Assembly (NCBI RefSeq): GCF_947501225.1
Contig: NZ_CANMUW010000002.1
Location: forward strand, 186,001-250,000
Reading direction: 5' to 3'
Origin: an uncultured Shewanella sp.
GTDB taxonomy: Bacteria > Pseudomonadota > Gammaproteobacteria > Enterobacterales > Shewanellaceae
Length of the DNA stretch: 64,000 nt
The position numbers and the translations under genes are program-made. The notes under the pieces are model-generated. The model worked only from the letters and a program-made list of their open reading frames with translations. It ran no database searches and had not been told where the DNA came from. Positions within the stretch are counted from its first letter, which is position 1, and the number at the start of each line of letters is the position of its first letter. Positions 19,484 through 29,235 of the stretch are shown here, in pieces.

Positions 19484-20479
19484 TCAGCTTTCAGGCTTTT
19501 TATTTTGTTTCTGTTGCGCCAGCCTCCGGCTCTCTTTCTCACTGCGCCTCGATAAGATCACCTGACTGACATCACTACCGATGTGAGCCTCTCCCCGTTC
19601 GGCTGCCAGTAGGAGCTGCCGTTCACGCTCTTCGAAACGACGGCGCTGTTTGTCTGAAGTACTCTCTATGCAGTGGGGACAACTCACTCCCTGCACGAAG
19701 GCTGCACTCTCTTTATCCGCTTCTGTTATCGGCATACGGCATGCGTTACATTGATCGTATGTTCCTTTTTCCAAACTATGGTTTACAGCCACACGATTGT
19801 CGAAAACAAAACACTCTCCCTCCCACATGCTCTGTTCCTGCTTGATCTCTTCGAGGTATTTAAGCACGCCCCCCTCAAGATGGTATACCTCATCGAATCC
19901 CTGCTCTTTCAGGTAGGCAGTAGACTTCTCACAACGAATGCCACCGGTACAGAACATCGCCACTTTCTTGTGCTTCGATGGGTCTAAATGCGCTTTCACA
20001 TAGTCAGGAAACTCACGAAACGTGTCAGTTTCGGGGTTAACAGCATTCTTAAAAGTGCCTATCTGCACCTCATATTTATTACGGGTATCCACCAGCAACA
20101 CATCGGGATCGGATATGAGCTCGTTCCAGTCTTTCGGCTTTACATAGGTCCCCACCACTTTCAGGGGATCGATCCCCTCAACTCCCATGGTGACGATCTC
20201 TTTTTTTAGTTTCACCTTAGTGCGGTAGAAAGGCATCTGCTCATCGAAAGAGCACTTATATACCAGATTATCGAGCCCGGGTTGCTGATTCAGCCAAAGC
20301 AGTAAACGGTCGATGGCGACCCGCTCTCCGGCAACAGTACCATTGATCCCCTCACTTGCCAGAAGCAGGGTTCCCTTAACGCCCGACTCCTCCATCAACG
20401 CCAATAACGGTTTCTGTATAGATTCAAACCGGGGCAGAGAAACAAACTTATATAGCGCGCAAACGACAACCTGTGACAT
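19484..20479 (-). CDS. trhO: tRNA uridine(34) hydroxylase TrhO (YceA)
   Basis: About 331 residues (E. coli YceA 350). It performs oxygen-dependent hydroxylation of U34, the first step to cmo5U/mcmo5U in the wobble position. An N-terminal acylphosphatase-like domain ([19 protein letters not shown]) precedes a rhodanese domain with the catalytic Cys in [13 protein letters not shown]-terminal part follows with paired cysteines (CNACRMP, CPHC). ATG 20479 has AGAGG upstream; longer in-frame extensions lack a ribosome site. The tail is very basic and Gln/Arg rich. Confidence 0.92.
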   Translation of the reverse strand: MSQVVVCALYKFVSLPRFESIQKPLLALMEESGVKGTLLLASEGINGTVAGERVAIDRLLLWLNQQPGLDNLVYKCSFDEQMPFYRTKVKLKKEIVTMGVEGIDPLKVVGTYVKPKDWNELISDPDVLLVDTRNKYEVQIGTFKNAVNPETDTFREFPDYVKAHLDPSKHKKVAMFCTGGIRCEKSTAYLKEQGFDEVYHLEGGVLKYLEEIKQEQSMWEGECFVFDNRVAVNHSLEKGTYDQCNACRMPITEADKESAAFVQGVSCPHCIESTSDKQRRRFEERERQLLLAAERGEAHIGSDVSQVILSRRSEKESRRLAQQKQNKKPES

Positions 20480-20690
20480 ATCAACCTCTACTGCTCGCCG
20501 GAGCTTAATCTCCGGTGCACAAAGCCAGCCCCAAACGGTGAGCCGGAACACAAAAACAGTCGGGAAGTCTACCTTAGTCACACACCGACAAACAGATACA
20601 AACTGTAGGGGTATTCACCAACTAAACCTGAAATTTGTTTTTTTATGTAAAAAGCCACAACATATATATAAAAGATAAAATGAGCCTCAT

Positions 20691-21353
20691 ATGATACTAC
20701 CAACCCTATACTCGTTCAGACGTTGCCCCTATGCCATGCGCGCCCGACTGGGGATCTACCTGTCAAGAGCTCAGGTTTCCCTGCGTGAAATAGTGCTCAG
20801 ACATAAACCTGAACCTATGCTCAAAGCCTCTCCCAAAGGAACGGTCCCCGTTTTGATTCTGCCGGACGGTAAGGTTATCGATGAGAGTCTGGATATCATG
20901 TTTTGGGCACTGGAGTGCGGTGATCCCTGTCAGCTTCTGCTAAGAGAGTCTCCCCAAAAGCTGGAGATAGCTAAGGCATTAATAGATACCAATGATAATG
21001 AATTCAAACCTTGGCTCGACAAGTATAAGTATGCCGACAGGCACCCTGAGCAGCGTGAAGAGAACTATAGAGAACAGGGAGAGCGATTTATCAGCCAGTT
21101 GGAGGAGCGACTCTCGAAACATGGGCAACTGCTGGGGCCAACTCCCTCTATTGCCGACTACGCGATCTTTCCATTTGTGCGCCAATTTGCCCACGTTAAC
21201 AAGCCTTGGTTCAGAGCCTCCCCCTACTCAAATGTACAATTGTGGCTCAATGAACACCTGACAAGCACTACATTCACTCATATCATGAAAAAATATCCCA
21301 CCTGGCTTGAAAGTGAAGAGGAATTTCTGTTCGGCAAGGAAACTAAGCGATGA
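20691..21353 (+). CDS. Glutathione S-transferase family protein
   Basis: 220 residues. The N-terminal thioredoxin-fold domain starts PTLYSFRRCPYAMRARL with Cys12 in a CPYA motif, followed by SPKGTVPVLILPDGKVIDESLDI (cis-Pro and the glutathione-contacting E-S). An alpha-helical C-terminal domain carries the GST cap motif around SIADYAIFPFVRQF. The CPYA cysteine suggests an omega- or beta-like thiol transferase/deglutathionylating enzyme. Its substrate is unknown. It may be read with the next glutaredoxin-like gene 80 bases downstream. Confidence 0.85.
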   Translation: MILPTLYSFRRCPYAMRARLGIYLSRAQVSLREIVLRHKPEPMLKASPKGTVPVLILPDGKVIDESLDIMFWALECGDPCQLLLRESPQKLEIAKALIDTNDNEFKPWLDKYKYADRHPEQREENYREQGERFISQLEERLSKHGQLLGPTPSIADYAIFPFVRQFAHVNKPWFRASPYSNVQLWLNEHLTSTTFTHIMKKYPTWLESEEEFLFGKETKR

Positions 21354-21433
21354 GCTAAAGAATATAGCCGGAACCACCGGACAATAGCATAGCTTTAGTT
21401 TATATGACGGAATCATTGACAAAGGACTGAAAA

Positions 21434-21922
21434 ATGAACAACAAGAGAGAGAAAGCATTCTCGCTCATTCTGCTCCCACTTCTTATCGGCTTGAGTGTTG
21501 GTGCCGGCGCTGACGTGTACCGCTGGACCGACAGTAACGGAAACACCCATTTTGGCGATCGTCCTCCGGCAAAGGACGACATAAAAGCGCTCGAGGTAGA
21601 GCTGAGCCCGACGACTAAGCTTTCACTCCCCTCACCATCTTCAGAAAACTTTGACTCAGACAAAATACTCAACAGGGGAAAGAAGAGCGTTGTCATGTAC
21701 GCTACCTCCTGGTGCCAATACTGTCAAAAGGCCAGAAACTACTTCCGGGAAAACAAGATCCGCTATGTTGAATATGATGTTGAAAAGAAACCTAAGCGTA
21801 TGAGGGAGTTTAAAAGGTTCGGCGGCAAAGGTTATCCGTTAATACTCATAGGTAAACAACATAAGATGCAGGGATTCAGTGTCTCCGGATTTGAACGGCG
21901 GTACGCCTCTCCTGACAATTAA
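21434..21922 (+). CDS. Exported DUF4124-glutaredoxin fusion
   Basis: 162 residues. A signal peptide (about 1-26) leads to a DUF4124 segment (ADVYRWTDSNGNTHFGDRPP), a short Ser/Pro linker, and a glutaredoxin domain (about 84-155) with the CQYC active site (Cys94, Cys97), ending in a GKGYPLILIG cis-Pro loop. This combination places a thiol-disulphide reductase fold in the periplasm. Reduction of periplasmic mixed disulphides is likely from the fold but unproven. The ribosome site AAAGGA precedes ATG 21434. It lies 78 bases before the DUF523-YbgA gene on the same strand. Confidence 0.82.
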   Translation: MNNKREKAFSLILLPLLIGLSVGAGADVYRWTDSNGNTHFGDRPPAKDDIKALEVELSPTTKLSLPSPSSENFDSDKILNRGKKSVVMYATSWCQYCQKARNYFRENKIRYVEYDVEKKPKRMREFKRFGGKGYPLILIGKQHKMQGFSVSGFERRYASPDN

Positions 21923-21999
21923 CACGACTTAGCATGGCCCATCAAATTGACTAAAATTAGTCATAGCCCTATTTCCGGCGCGCGGGAGAGATAAACAAC

Positions 22000-22956
22000 A
22001 TGAGTGACTCAAATATCCCTAAGATAAAAGTTGGTATTAGCGCATGTCTTATGGGAGAAAAAGTTCGCTTCGATTCAGGGCATAAGAAAAACTCCTACAT
22101 CAACAGTACCTTAGGTGACTATTTTGAGTTCTCCTCTTTCTGCCCTGAAGTAGATATTGGTCTGGGAGTTCCCAGGCAAGCCATTCGACTGGTTTCATCT
22201 GATAAAGGGGTAAGAGCTGTCGGCTCCAGAACTCCTGAGCTGGATGTCACTGAACTTCTATATCATTCGGCGGAAAATAGAAGGGAGTGGCATGAGGAGC
22301 TATGTGGCTACATATTAAAAAAGGACTCCCCCAGCTGTGGAATGGAGAGAGTAAAGCTCTACTCATCGCAGATGGCTGAACGTAAAGGTGTCGGCCTCTA
22401 TGCCGCACGCTTGATGAAGAATTTTCCTCACCTTCCGGTTGAGGAGGAGGGACGACTGGGAGATGCCAGATTAAGAGAAAATTTTATTCAACGGGTCTAC
22501 ATCTATTCAAGATGGAGGGCGCTGAATCAAGAGGGGCTATCACTGAGCAAGTTACAGCACTTTCACGCCCGCCATAAATATATTTTCATGAGCCATGATC
22601 AGAACAAAGCTAAACTGCTGGGAAATCTGCTTGCCAATGGTAAGAGCTCAGATCTGAGTACACTCTCTTTAACCTACCTAGCAGAGATGATGAGCTTATT
22701 GAAAAAAGTCGCCAGCAGAAGTAACCATGTCAACACATTGCAACATATTCAGGGATATCTGAAGAAGCAGTTAACGGCTGACGATAAACAGGAGATGCAG
22801 GCATGTATAGAGGACTATCGAAAGGGGTTACTGCCCTTAATTGTACCTATAACGCTACTGCGTCATCACTTCAGGCTCTCTCCCGATACCTATATCACTG
22901 AGTCCTATTATATGCAGCCCCACCCGGGTGAACTTATGTTGTTAAATAACTTATGA
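22000..22956 (+). CDS. DUF523-YbgA (DUF1722) fusion protein
   Basis: 318 residues. The N-terminal DUF523 domain (about 1-150) has the family cysteines: ISACLMGEKVRFDSGHK (Cys14), SSFCPEVDIGLGVPR, and KDSPSCG. The C-terminal YbgA domain (about 190-310) contains KYIFMSHDQ and the Leu-rich helical part ending YYMQPHPGELMLLNN. E. coli YbgA sits beside photolyase phrB, and its role is still not known; the conserved Cys suggest metal or thiol chemistry. The stop overlaps the next ATG as ATGA, so translation is coupled. The GGAG-rich leader (cgggagag) supports ATG 22000. Confidence 0.85.
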   Translation: MSDSNIPKIKVGISACLMGEKVRFDSGHKKNSYINSTLGDYFEFSSFCPEVDIGLGVPRQAIRLVSSDKGVRAVGSRTPELDVTELLYHSAENRREWHEELCGYILKKDSPSCGMERVKLYSSQMAERKGVGLYAARLMKNFPHLPVEEEGRLGDARLRENFIQRVYIYSRWRALNQEGLSLSKLQHFHARHKYIFMSHDQNKAKLLGNLLANGKSSDLSTLSLTYLAEMMSLLKKVASRSNHVNTLQHIQGYLKKQLTADDKQEMQACIEDYRKGLLPLIVPITLLRHHFRLSPDTYITESYYMQPHPGELMLLNNL

Positions 22957-23456
22957 TAAAAGTGTACGTCAACGACAAGATGCAGAGTGGCTATTGCTAT
23001 GAAAGGGTTGCGCCCATAGGCAGTGAATTTGCCCCCGACTTTAAGCCGGAATTGACGCCGAAAGAGATGCTTCAACTGGGAGTATTTGGCGGCAAGTATC
23101 TGAACGACTGCAAGGCGGAATTTCCCGACGATTGGTTCACCGGTGCCAAACTTGCCACACATGAAAAAGATAGCAGTCTGAATTACTTCTCTGTGGACGC
23201 CTCTCTCCCTCTAAGGGAGTGGATAAAAAAGGGGTGGATCCACCCACAAGATCCCAGAGGTTGGTTTCAATGGTACTGTCGCTACTATATGGGCAGACGA
23301 ACCGAGGCTGAAGACATTCGCCAGATAAAAAGGTGGAAAGCGTTTCGCCGCCATGCCGGGGCAGTAAGAAAGTACTGCGAGCCCTATGACTATCAATGTC
23401 GAAAGAAGCAGAGGCAGGCATTATTACACTGGGCCTACGACGCGAGAAATATATAG
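22953..23456 (+). CDS. Conserved protein of unknown function
   Basis: 167 residues, soluble, rich in aromatic and basic residues. It has strongly conserved-looking blocks: LTPKEMLQLGVFGGKYLNDC, HPQDPRGWFQWYCRYYMGRR and QIKRWKAFRRHAG. The many Trp, Tyr and Arg suggest nucleic-acid or cofactor contact, but I cannot name a domain. It is translationally coupled to the DUF523-YbgA gene (ATGA overlap) and followed by a methyltransferase, so it belongs to a three-gene unit. I do not recognise a tested function. Confidence 0.75.
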   Translation: MIKVYVNDKMQSGYCYERVAPIGSEFAPDFKPELTPKEMLQLGVFGGKYLNDCKAEFPDDWFTGAKLATHEKDSSLNYFSVDASLPLREWIKKGWIHPQDPRGWFQWYCRYYMGRRTEAEDIRQIKRWKAFRRHAGAVRKYCEPYDYQCRKKQRQALLHWAYDARNI

Positions 23457-23574
23457 AGCAGAAGCGATATCGTGCCCTGACAAGCTCCCTCCATTGAAAA
23501 GAGAGATATCTCTGTATTATTCATCGCTAATATGTAAATCTAACGACAATCAGTCATTACCACTCAGGCCTCAG

Positions 23575-24207
23575 TTGGATAAATATAGCATCACCGTCAA
23601 TACATTTAATAAATACGCTCAGAAGTATCAAGACAAATATATGGATATGGCGCTATATGACGATACATTCGATCTCTTCTGTCAGCATCTCAACGATAAA
23701 GAGAAACCGGCACTGTTCGAAATTGGATGTGGACCGGGAAACATCAGCCGGTTTCTGTTAAATCAATGCCCCGAACTGACCATCCATGGCAGCGACCTTG
23801 CCCCGCAGATGGTTGAACTGGCAAAACTGAATAACCCAACAGCAACCTTTGAGGTGATGGACTGCAGAGAGATCGATAGGCTCGATGGCAGCTACGATGG
23901 CATTATGTGTGGCTTCTGCCTTCCCTACATATCTAAAAATGACGCGGCAAAACTGATCGCCGATTGCGCAGGTTTACTGAGAGATAAAGGTATTATCTAT
24001 CTCAGCACCATGGAGGGTGATGAAAAAGATTCGGGATTTGATACAAACAGCAATGGTGACAGGGTTTTCACCCATTATCATAGAGCCGACTACTTATCCC
24101 ATTTTCTCATTGAGAATGGATTAAAGGTTATCGATATCAAGCGTAAAGTCTCACTTAAAGGAGATGGAACGGAAAACACAGATCTGTTTATCGTCGCACA
24201 GCGTTGA
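23575..24207 (+). CDS. Class I SAM-dependent methyltransferase
   Basis: About 210 residues from TTG 23575. SAM-binding motif I is FEIGCGPGNISRF, the acidic loop is IHGSDLAPQMVELA, and motif IV is GIMCGFCLPYIS. A tyrosine-rich N-terminal helix (NTFNKYAQKYQDKYMDM) is typical of the ubiE/COQ5-like small-molecule branch. An in-frame ATG at 23386 lies 71 bases inside the previous gene without a ribosome site, and the residues it adds look like out-of-frame sequence, so I prefer TTG. Substrate unknown. It is the last gene of the DUF523-YbgA unit. Confidence 0.78.
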   Translation: MDKYSITVNTFNKYAQKYQDKYMDMALYDDTFDLFCQHLNDKEKPALFEIGCGPGNISRFLLNQCPELTIHGSDLAPQMVELAKLNNPTATFEVMDCREIDRLDGSYDGIMCGFCLPYISKNDAAKLIADCAGLLRDKGIIYLSTMEGDEKDSGFDTNSNGDRVFTHYHRADYLSHFLIENGLKVIDIKRKVSLKGDGTENTDLFIVAQR

Positions 24208-24544
24208 GCTCAAGCAGAATAAGCATATCAAAACGCCAACTTAGGCTGATGCACCTTCAAGCTTCAGGTGCACCTCAGGCCTTGCCGTGTAGCATCAGAT
24301 AATGCTTCACCAGCAAAGTGATATCACAGCTAAAGTTTGGTTACAATTTTTTGCATTCAAACAGCGTGATTGAGAGGAAATAGCCATGGCTAATATTCCC
24401 TATTAGCCGTACAATATTTACTCTCTCAAATAACAGGCACCAGCTCTGGTTCCAGCCCTGTTTAGATAGTGTTTCAGATAATTAAATTGCCCCCGCCGGC
24501 AAGCTGTTATCCATTTGTTTAATTTCTTCTCCTAAGAGGTATCA
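24208..24544. other. Intergenic stretch before the Bcr/CflA gene
   Basis: 337 bases. It holds an imperfect hairpin (GCACCT ... AGGTGC, near 24251-24271) with no T-tract, which could still mark the 3' end of the methyltransferase unit. No reading frame with a ribosome site was found. The last 60 bases contain AAGAGGT before the GTG start of the exporter. Confidence 0.4.
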
Positions 24545-25771
24545 GTGCCAACAGAACCAATTCAAGCGCAAGTCGTTTCCAAACAAACAAGTGTCATAAA
24601 TCTCGCATTATTAATCCCTATGTTATCGGCAATAGTGGCCATAACCCCGTTGGCAATCGACATGTACCTGCCTGCCATGTCAACCCTGGCCGCGAGCTTT
24701 CACTCTGACATCACGACGGTACAGCAGTCTTTGAGCCTATATTTGGCTGGTTATGCACTGGGTATGCTCAGCTTTGGGCCCCTGGCCGATCGCATCGGCA
24801 GACGCCCGCTGGTGATAACAGGTTTAACAGGCTTTATGCTTATCAGTCTGGCATTGGCTTTTGTTACCAGCATAGAGTTGTTTCTCGCGCTGCGATTCCT
24901 GCAGGCATTTATCGGCGCCGCCGCAACCGTGGTTGTGCCCGGATATATCAAAGAGGTCTACGGAGAAAATACGGCCAAAGGCATGTCCTATGTCAGCCTT
25001 ATCATGATGTTGGCACCATTACTGGCACCGAGCCTGGGCAGTATAATTCTTGAGTTCGGTGAATGGCAGCTGATCTTTTTTATTCTGGCCTTCTATGCCC
25101 TAACCTTGCTATCACTGGTGTTATGGAAACTAAAAATGCCCAGTGACGGCGATAAGGCCAGTCGCAGCCAGAACTCTTTCTTCGGTGCCTATGGGGTTGT
25201 TTTTACCAAACCAGGAGTCAAACTGCATATTGCCAGCGGCGTATTAACCTCCTTCTCCTTTTTCTGCTACCTCACCGCCTCCCCCTTCGTCTATATGGAG
25301 GTGTTCGGCCTGGATAAATCTTTGTTTGCGATACTTTTCAGCACCAATGTTGGTGCCCTGATGTTAGCGAACGTAGTTAATAGCCGTATCGTGGGGCGCT
25401 ATGGTTCCAGGCGAATGCTCAGGGGAGCGACCATGCTCGCCATACTCGCCGGTTCTGCGCTATTTGTGGTCAACTGGTTTGAATTAAGCCTCGGCTTTAC
25501 CGTGGCGACACTCATTCCCTTCATGGGGTTTCTCGGCGTCATGTCAGTCAATGCCGATGCGATAGTATTAATGAAATTTAAAAAGGAAACCGGCACGGCT
25601 ACCGCCGTCATCGGCACCTTACGATTCGGTTGCGGTGCATTGGCCGGCCCGTTATTGGCCCTGTTTTATACCGGAACCGCAGTTCCCTTCTCGGCCTTAA
25701 TGCTGAGTTCAGTGCTATTGGTAGGGGTGTGTCAGTTTTATGCCCCAGCGGGAGTACAAAATCAAAGTTAA
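24545..25771 (+). CDS. Bcr/CflA-family drug efflux MFS transporter
   Basis: 408 residues, 12 predicted transmembrane helices. The TM1 region TPLAIDMYLPAMSTLAASF and the loop-2 motif GPLADRIGRRPLVITG are diagnostic of Bcr/CflA proton antiporters, which export drugs such as bicyclomycin and chloramphenicol, or small metabolites such as cysteine. Translation starts at GTG 24545 with AAGAGGT upstream. The actual substrate cannot be read from sequence. It has no local regulator and lies upstream of ilvIH with a large gap, so it is its own unit. Confidence 0.88.
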   Translation: MPTEPIQAQVVSKQTSVINLALLIPMLSAIVAITPLAIDMYLPAMSTLAASFHSDITTVQQSLSLYLAGYALGMLSFGPLADRIGRRPLVITGLTGFMLISLALAFVTSIELFLALRFLQAFIGAAATVVVPGYIKEVYGENTAKGMSYVSLIMMLAPLLAPSLGSIILEFGEWQLIFFILAFYALTLLSLVLWKLKMPSDGDKASRSQNSFFGAYGVVFTKPGVKLHIASGVLTSFSFFCYLTASPFVYMEVFGLDKSLFAILFSTNVGALMLANVVNSRIVGRYGSRRMLRGATMLAILAGSALFVVNWFELSLGFTVATLIPFMGFLGVMSVNADAIVLMKFKKETGTATAVIGTLRFGCGALAGPLLALFYTGTAVPFSALMLSSVLLVGVCQFYAPAGVQNQS

Positions 25772-26287
25772 GTTGGTTGAGATCGACTCCGGGTTAATAT
25801 GAAGCCCGGGGCTGATCTGTACCTGAATTATAATTTTGTCCCTTAGCTCCTCTTTTTCATGATTAAGGGTAAAAAAAACCATTTACCTTTGCCCAGCCAG
25901 CTATTTTCCTCTCAAATAATCACCGATTTCCCCCTCGAACAGAACTTCCGTTCAAAGATGAAGACCCGTGTTTACCCCTTAAATATTCAGTACTTCTCAA
26001 TTTACAGCTCAGAATTGTTCAATTAACCTCTGAGGTGAACAGTGAATTTTTTTCATTTATCGCTCTTTTTTAAACAAATCACTTGAATTGCGTTGTTAAT
26101 TTTATATGATGAAATTCTGTTCATTTGAAACAGGTGTCGCACCTTACAAGGTGAACCTTAACTTTATACCTAAAGTTATCGACACATCGGGAGTTTAGGA
26201 TCACCATCCAAACTCATAAATTCAAGCGATTACCGTCGCTGTAGCGAGATACTGCATACCGTAGCGGTAACTTATGAGGGTTTACAA
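25772..26287. other. Long upstream region of ilvI with several inverted repeats
   Basis: 516 bases without a convincing gene. It contains several dyads: AATTG/CAATT (26013-26024), AGGTG/CACCT (26132-26144), AACTTTA/TAAAGTT (26160-26177), CGCT/AGCG (26237-26246) and TTACCG/CGGTAA (26230-26270). The last ends five bases before the ilvI ribosome site GAGGG. A 29-codon frame at 26109 is not rich in Ile, Val or Leu, so a classical attenuator peptide is not supported. The AT-rich part could bind Lrp by analogy with E. coli ilvIH. Confidence 0.45.
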
Positions 26288-28009
26288 ATGGAAAAGCTAT
26301 CAGGCGCCAGCATGATCGTCCGTTCTCTTATTGACGAAGGCGTAAAACATATATTCGGCTATCCCGGCGGATCCGTGTTGGATATCTACGATGCCCTGCA
26401 CGAAAAATCAAAAATCGAACACATTCTCGTCCGTCATGAACAAGCTGCCGTACATATGGCCGATGGCTATGCTCGTTCTACCGGCGAAGTGGGCGTCGTT
26501 CTGGTCACATCCGGTCCCGGTGCGACAAATACAATCACAGGTATAGCAACAGCCTATATGGACTCTATTCCTATGGTCGTGTTATCCGGACAGGTGCCGA
26601 GTAACCTGATTGGTAATGACGCATTCCAGGAATGTGACATGATAGGTATCTCCAGACCTGTGGTTAAACACAGCTTTCTGGTCACCGACGCCAAAGATAT
26701 CCCCACCATAGTTAAAAAAGCCTTCTTTATCGCATCCAGCGGTCGTCCGGGCCCCGTGGTTATCGATATCCCCAAAGACTGCATGAATCCGGCAATGTTA
26801 CATGAGTACCATTACCCCGATGACATCAGCATGCGCTCCTATAACCCGACGACAACCGGACATAAGGGGCAGATCCGTCGCGGTGTTCAGGCACTGTTAA
26901 AAGCGAAGAAGCCGGTTCTCTACGTCGGTGGGGGCGCAATTGCCTCCGAGTGTGATAAACAGATTTTGGCTCTGTCGGAAAAGTTGAATATTCCGGTTGT
27001 GAGCACCTTAATGGGACTGGGAGCATTTCCCGGCACCCATAAAAATAGTTTAGGTATGCTTGGCATGCACGGCTGCTATGAAGCCAACATGGCGATGCAC
27101 AATACCGATCTGATCTTCGGCATAGGGGTTCGCTTCGACGACCGCACCACTAACAATATCGACAAATATTGCCCCAATGCCACCATATTGCATATCGATA
27201 TCGACCCCTCTTCCATCTCAAAAACCATTCGGGTGGATATCCCTATCGTCGGCTCGGCCGAAAAGATCCTCGATGAGATGTTGACTCAATTGGACTCGAG
27301 TAACGAAACGAGTACAGATGAGGCGGCAATCGACTTCTGGTGGAGTGAGATCAGTCAGTGGCGTAGCCGCAAGAGTCTGGATTACGACAGGACCAGCGAA
27401 AGGATCAAGCCTCAGCAGGTGATCGAAACACTCCACAAGTTAACCAAGGGTGAGGCATATGTCGCATCCGATGTGGGCCAACATCAGATGTTTGCCGCAC
27501 TCTACTATCCATTCGATAAGCCGCGTCGCTGGATTAACTCAGGCGGACTGGGCACCATGGGGTTCGGTCTCCCCGCCGCCATGGGAGTTAAGATGGCAAA
27601 GCCCGATGAAACCGTCATCTGTGTTACCGGTGACGGGTCGATTCAGATGAATATTCAGGAACTTTCTACTGCGCTACAATATGATACGCCGGTCAAGATC
27701 ATCAACCTCAATAACCGTTTCTTAGGCATGGTTAAACAGTGGCAGGATATTATCTATGCCGGACGCCACTCCCACTCCTATATGGACTCGGTGCCGGACT
27801 TTGCCAAGATAGCAGAAGCCTACGGCCATGTGGGCATGACCATCACAGATCCGGCAGAACTCGAATCCGGGCTGGAGAAAGCCCTGGCCATGAAAGATAG
27901 GCTGGTATTTGTCGATATCAATGTCGATGAAACTGAACACGTTTACCCCATGCAGATCCGCGGTGGAGCGATGAACGAGATGTGGCTGAGCAAAACGGAG
28001 AAAAGCTAA
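26288..28009 (+). CDS. ilvI: Acetolactate synthase large subunit (isozyme III type)
   Basis: 573 residues (E. coli IlvI 574). It is the TPP- and FAD-dependent catalytic subunit that makes acetolactate or acetohydroxybutyrate, the first common step to valine, leucine and isoleucine. The catalytic Glu is in [17 protein letters not shown], the FAD-contact region is [11 protein letters not shown], and the TPP motif is [12 protein letters not shown]...NN. GAGGG lies 8 bases before ATG 26288. It is coupled to ilvH by a TAATG overlap. Confidence 0.95.
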   Translation: MEKLSGASMIVRSLIDEGVKHIFGYPGGSVLDIYDALHEKSKIEHILVRHEQAAVHMADGYARSTGEVGVVLVTSGPGATNTITGIATAYMDSIPMVVLSGQVPSNLIGNDAFQECDMIGISRPVVKHSFLVTDAKDIPTIVKKAFFIASSGRPGPVVIDIPKDCMNPAMLHEYHYPDDISMRSYNPTTTGHKGQIRRGVQALLKAKKPVLYVGGGAIASECDKQILALSEKLNIPVVSTLMGLGAFPGTHKNSLGMLGMHGCYEANMAMHNTDLIFGIGVRFDDRTTNNIDKYCPNATILHIDIDPSSISKTIRVDIPIVGSAEKILDEMLTQLDSSNETSTDEAAIDFWWSEISQWRSRKSLDYDRTSERIKPQQVIETLHKLTKGEAYVASDVGQHQMFAALYYPFDKPRRWINSGGLGTMGFGLPAAMGVKMAKPDETVICVTGDGSIQMNIQELSTALQYDTPVKIINLNNRFLGMVKQWQDIIYAGRHSHSYMDSVPDFAKIAEAYGHVGMTITDPAELESGLEKALAMKDRLVFVDINVDETEHVYPMQIRGGAMNEMWLSKTEKS

Positions 28010-28503
28010 TGCGTCGTATTATATCTGTACTACTTGAAAACCAACCGGGCGCACTTTCAAGGGTTGTGGGCCTTTTTTCTCAGCGTGGCTACAACATTGA
28101 AACATTAACCGTTGCTCCTACCGATGACATCACCCTGTCTCGTCTGAATATCTCTTTGGTGGCCGATGAAGCGGCGCTCGAACAGATAGAGAAGCAGCTG
28201 CATAAGCTTATCGATACCCTTAAGGTTTCAAACATCACAGAGTCAGACCATATCGAAAGAGAGCTGGCACTGGTGAAGGTAAAGGCCAAGGGCGTTATGC
28301 GTGATGAGATTAAACGTACGGCGGAGATCTTCCGTGGGCAGGTCGTCGATATTACCGCCGATCTCTACACGGTACAGCTCACCGGTACCAGTGAAAAGCT
28401 AGATGCGTTTATTAGTGCCGTAGGCGATGTGACCAAAGTCGTCGAAGTCTCACGCTCAGGTGTTGTGGGCCTCGCCCGCGGTGAAAAGGCGATGAGAGCC
28501 TGA
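28009..28503 (+). CDS. ilvH: Acetolactate synthase regulatory small subunit
   Basis: 164 residues (E. coli IlvH 163). The N-terminal ACT domain ([33 protein letters not shown]) binds valine for feedback inhibition and stimulates the large subunit. A C-terminal domain follows (ALVKVKAKG, FRGQVVDI). ATG 28009 shares its first base with the ilvI stop codon; an earlier in-frame start would lie inside ilvI without a ribosome site. It ends the operon before a strong terminator. Confidence 0.95.
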   Translation: MRRIISVLLENQPGALSRVVGLFSQRGYNIETLTVAPTDDITLSRLNISLVADEAALEQIEKQLHKLIDTLKVSNITESDHIERELALVKVKAKGVMRDEIKRTAEIFRGQVVDITADLYTVQLTGTSEKLDAFISAVGDVTKVVEVSRSGVVGLARGEKAMRA

Positions 28504-28540
28504 TACCCCTGGCAATATTGAACCACTAACTCACACACTA

Positions 28541-28567
28541 AAAAAGGGAGCCGATGCTCCCTTTTTT
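28541..28567. terminator. Bidirectional terminator between ilvH and ibpA
   Basis: AAAAAGGGAGC pairs with GCTCCCTTTTT around a four-base loop; both strands end in six or more T. It serves ilvIH and the convergent heat-shock gene. Confidence 0.93.
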
Positions 28568-28633
28568 GACACGCTTTTCCAACTGAATCTTTTTAGCTCG
28601 CAGAGTCCAGGCCGCTAACTAAAACCGTGGAAC

Positions 28634-29074
28634 CTATTCAGAGTCGAACAATCTCGAGGTGCCGATCTCAATTTTACGTGGCTTGAGTGCTTCCGGGATC
28701 TCACGCTGAAGATCGATGTTGAGTAAGCCATTTTCAAGGTTTGCACCTATGACAGTAACATAGTCAGCAAGCTGGAATGTACGCTCGAAACCACGTTCGG
28801 CGATACCTTGGTACAGGTATTTACGCTCTTTGTCTTGTTCGGCCTTAGTGCCTTTAACCAGTAACTTGTCACCTTCACTGGTAATATCGAGTTCAGCCAT
28901 GCTGAAGCCGGCAACAGCCATGGTGATGCGATAACGGTTTTCGTTCAGCAGTTCGATATTATACGGGGGATAACCTGAGTTGCCTTTGTTCGAGGCCGCA
29001 TGCTCTGCAAGCTGGGCTAAACGATCGAAACCAATGGCACTACGGTAGAGGGGAGTAAGATCATAATTACGCAT
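28634..29074 (-). CDS. ibpA: Small heat-shock protein IbpA (Hsp20)
   Basis: 146 residues (E. coli IbpA 137). The N-terminus [20 protein letters not shown] and the YPPYNIE entry to the alpha-crystallin domain are typical of the IbpA/IbpB class. The domain runs about 38-130 with ALENGLL-like [12 protein letters not shown], and the C-terminal RKIEI supplies the I-x-I tail that docks in the oligomer. It holds denatured proteins for DnaK/ClpB refolding. It is single copy here, without a second ibp gene. Its leader carries a sigma-32-like promoter and a ROSE-like fold (separate entries). Confidence 0.93.
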   Translation of the reverse strand: MRNYDLTPLYRSAIGFDRLAQLAEHAASNKGNSGYPPYNIELLNENRYRITMAVAGFSMAELDITSEGDKLLVKGTKAEQDKERKYLYQGIAERGFERTFQLADYVTVIGANLENGLLNIDLQREIPEALKPRKIEIGTSRLFDSE

Positions 29075-29228
29075 ATGTATATCCTTTTATAAAGCAATAT
29101 AGTTAATTTAAGTTGGCCGATATCTGCAAGCTTGACCGCAATCAATCGCACCTGTTTTGTTGGTTAACGCTTTGACCCCGAAGGCATCAAGATTCTGATT
29201 AACCAGGAACCTCATATGAGCGTCCCAT
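29075..29228 (-). promoter_or_regulatory. ROSE-like RNA thermometer in the ibpA leader
   Basis: The last 30 leader bases can fold as TATAT-TGC-TTT / AAA-GGA-TATA: TTGCT faces the ribosome site AGGA with the non-canonical G-G and extra C characteristic of ROSE elements, closed by A-U pairs. Upstream, GGTTAA...TTAACC encloses a CTTGA-GCC-TTCG-GGG-TCAA hairpin, giving the multi-hairpin layout of ROSE leaders. ROSE elements open at heat-shock temperature to allow translation of small heat-shock genes. The fold was drawn by eye. Confidence 0.72.
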
Positions 29229-29235
29229 ACTCAAT

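Noticed and set aside
20480..20581. N-terminal extension of trhO
   Set aside because: No ribosome site; the family-like start with AGAGG is at 20479.
23386..23574. N-terminal extension of the methyltransferase
   Set aside because: It overlaps the previous gene, has no ribosome site and encodes non-family sequence.
26109..26198. 29-codon frame upstream of ilvI as an attenuator leader peptide
   Set aside because: It starts well and ends in TAG but is not rich in Ile, Val or Leu, and no alternating terminator hairpin follows.
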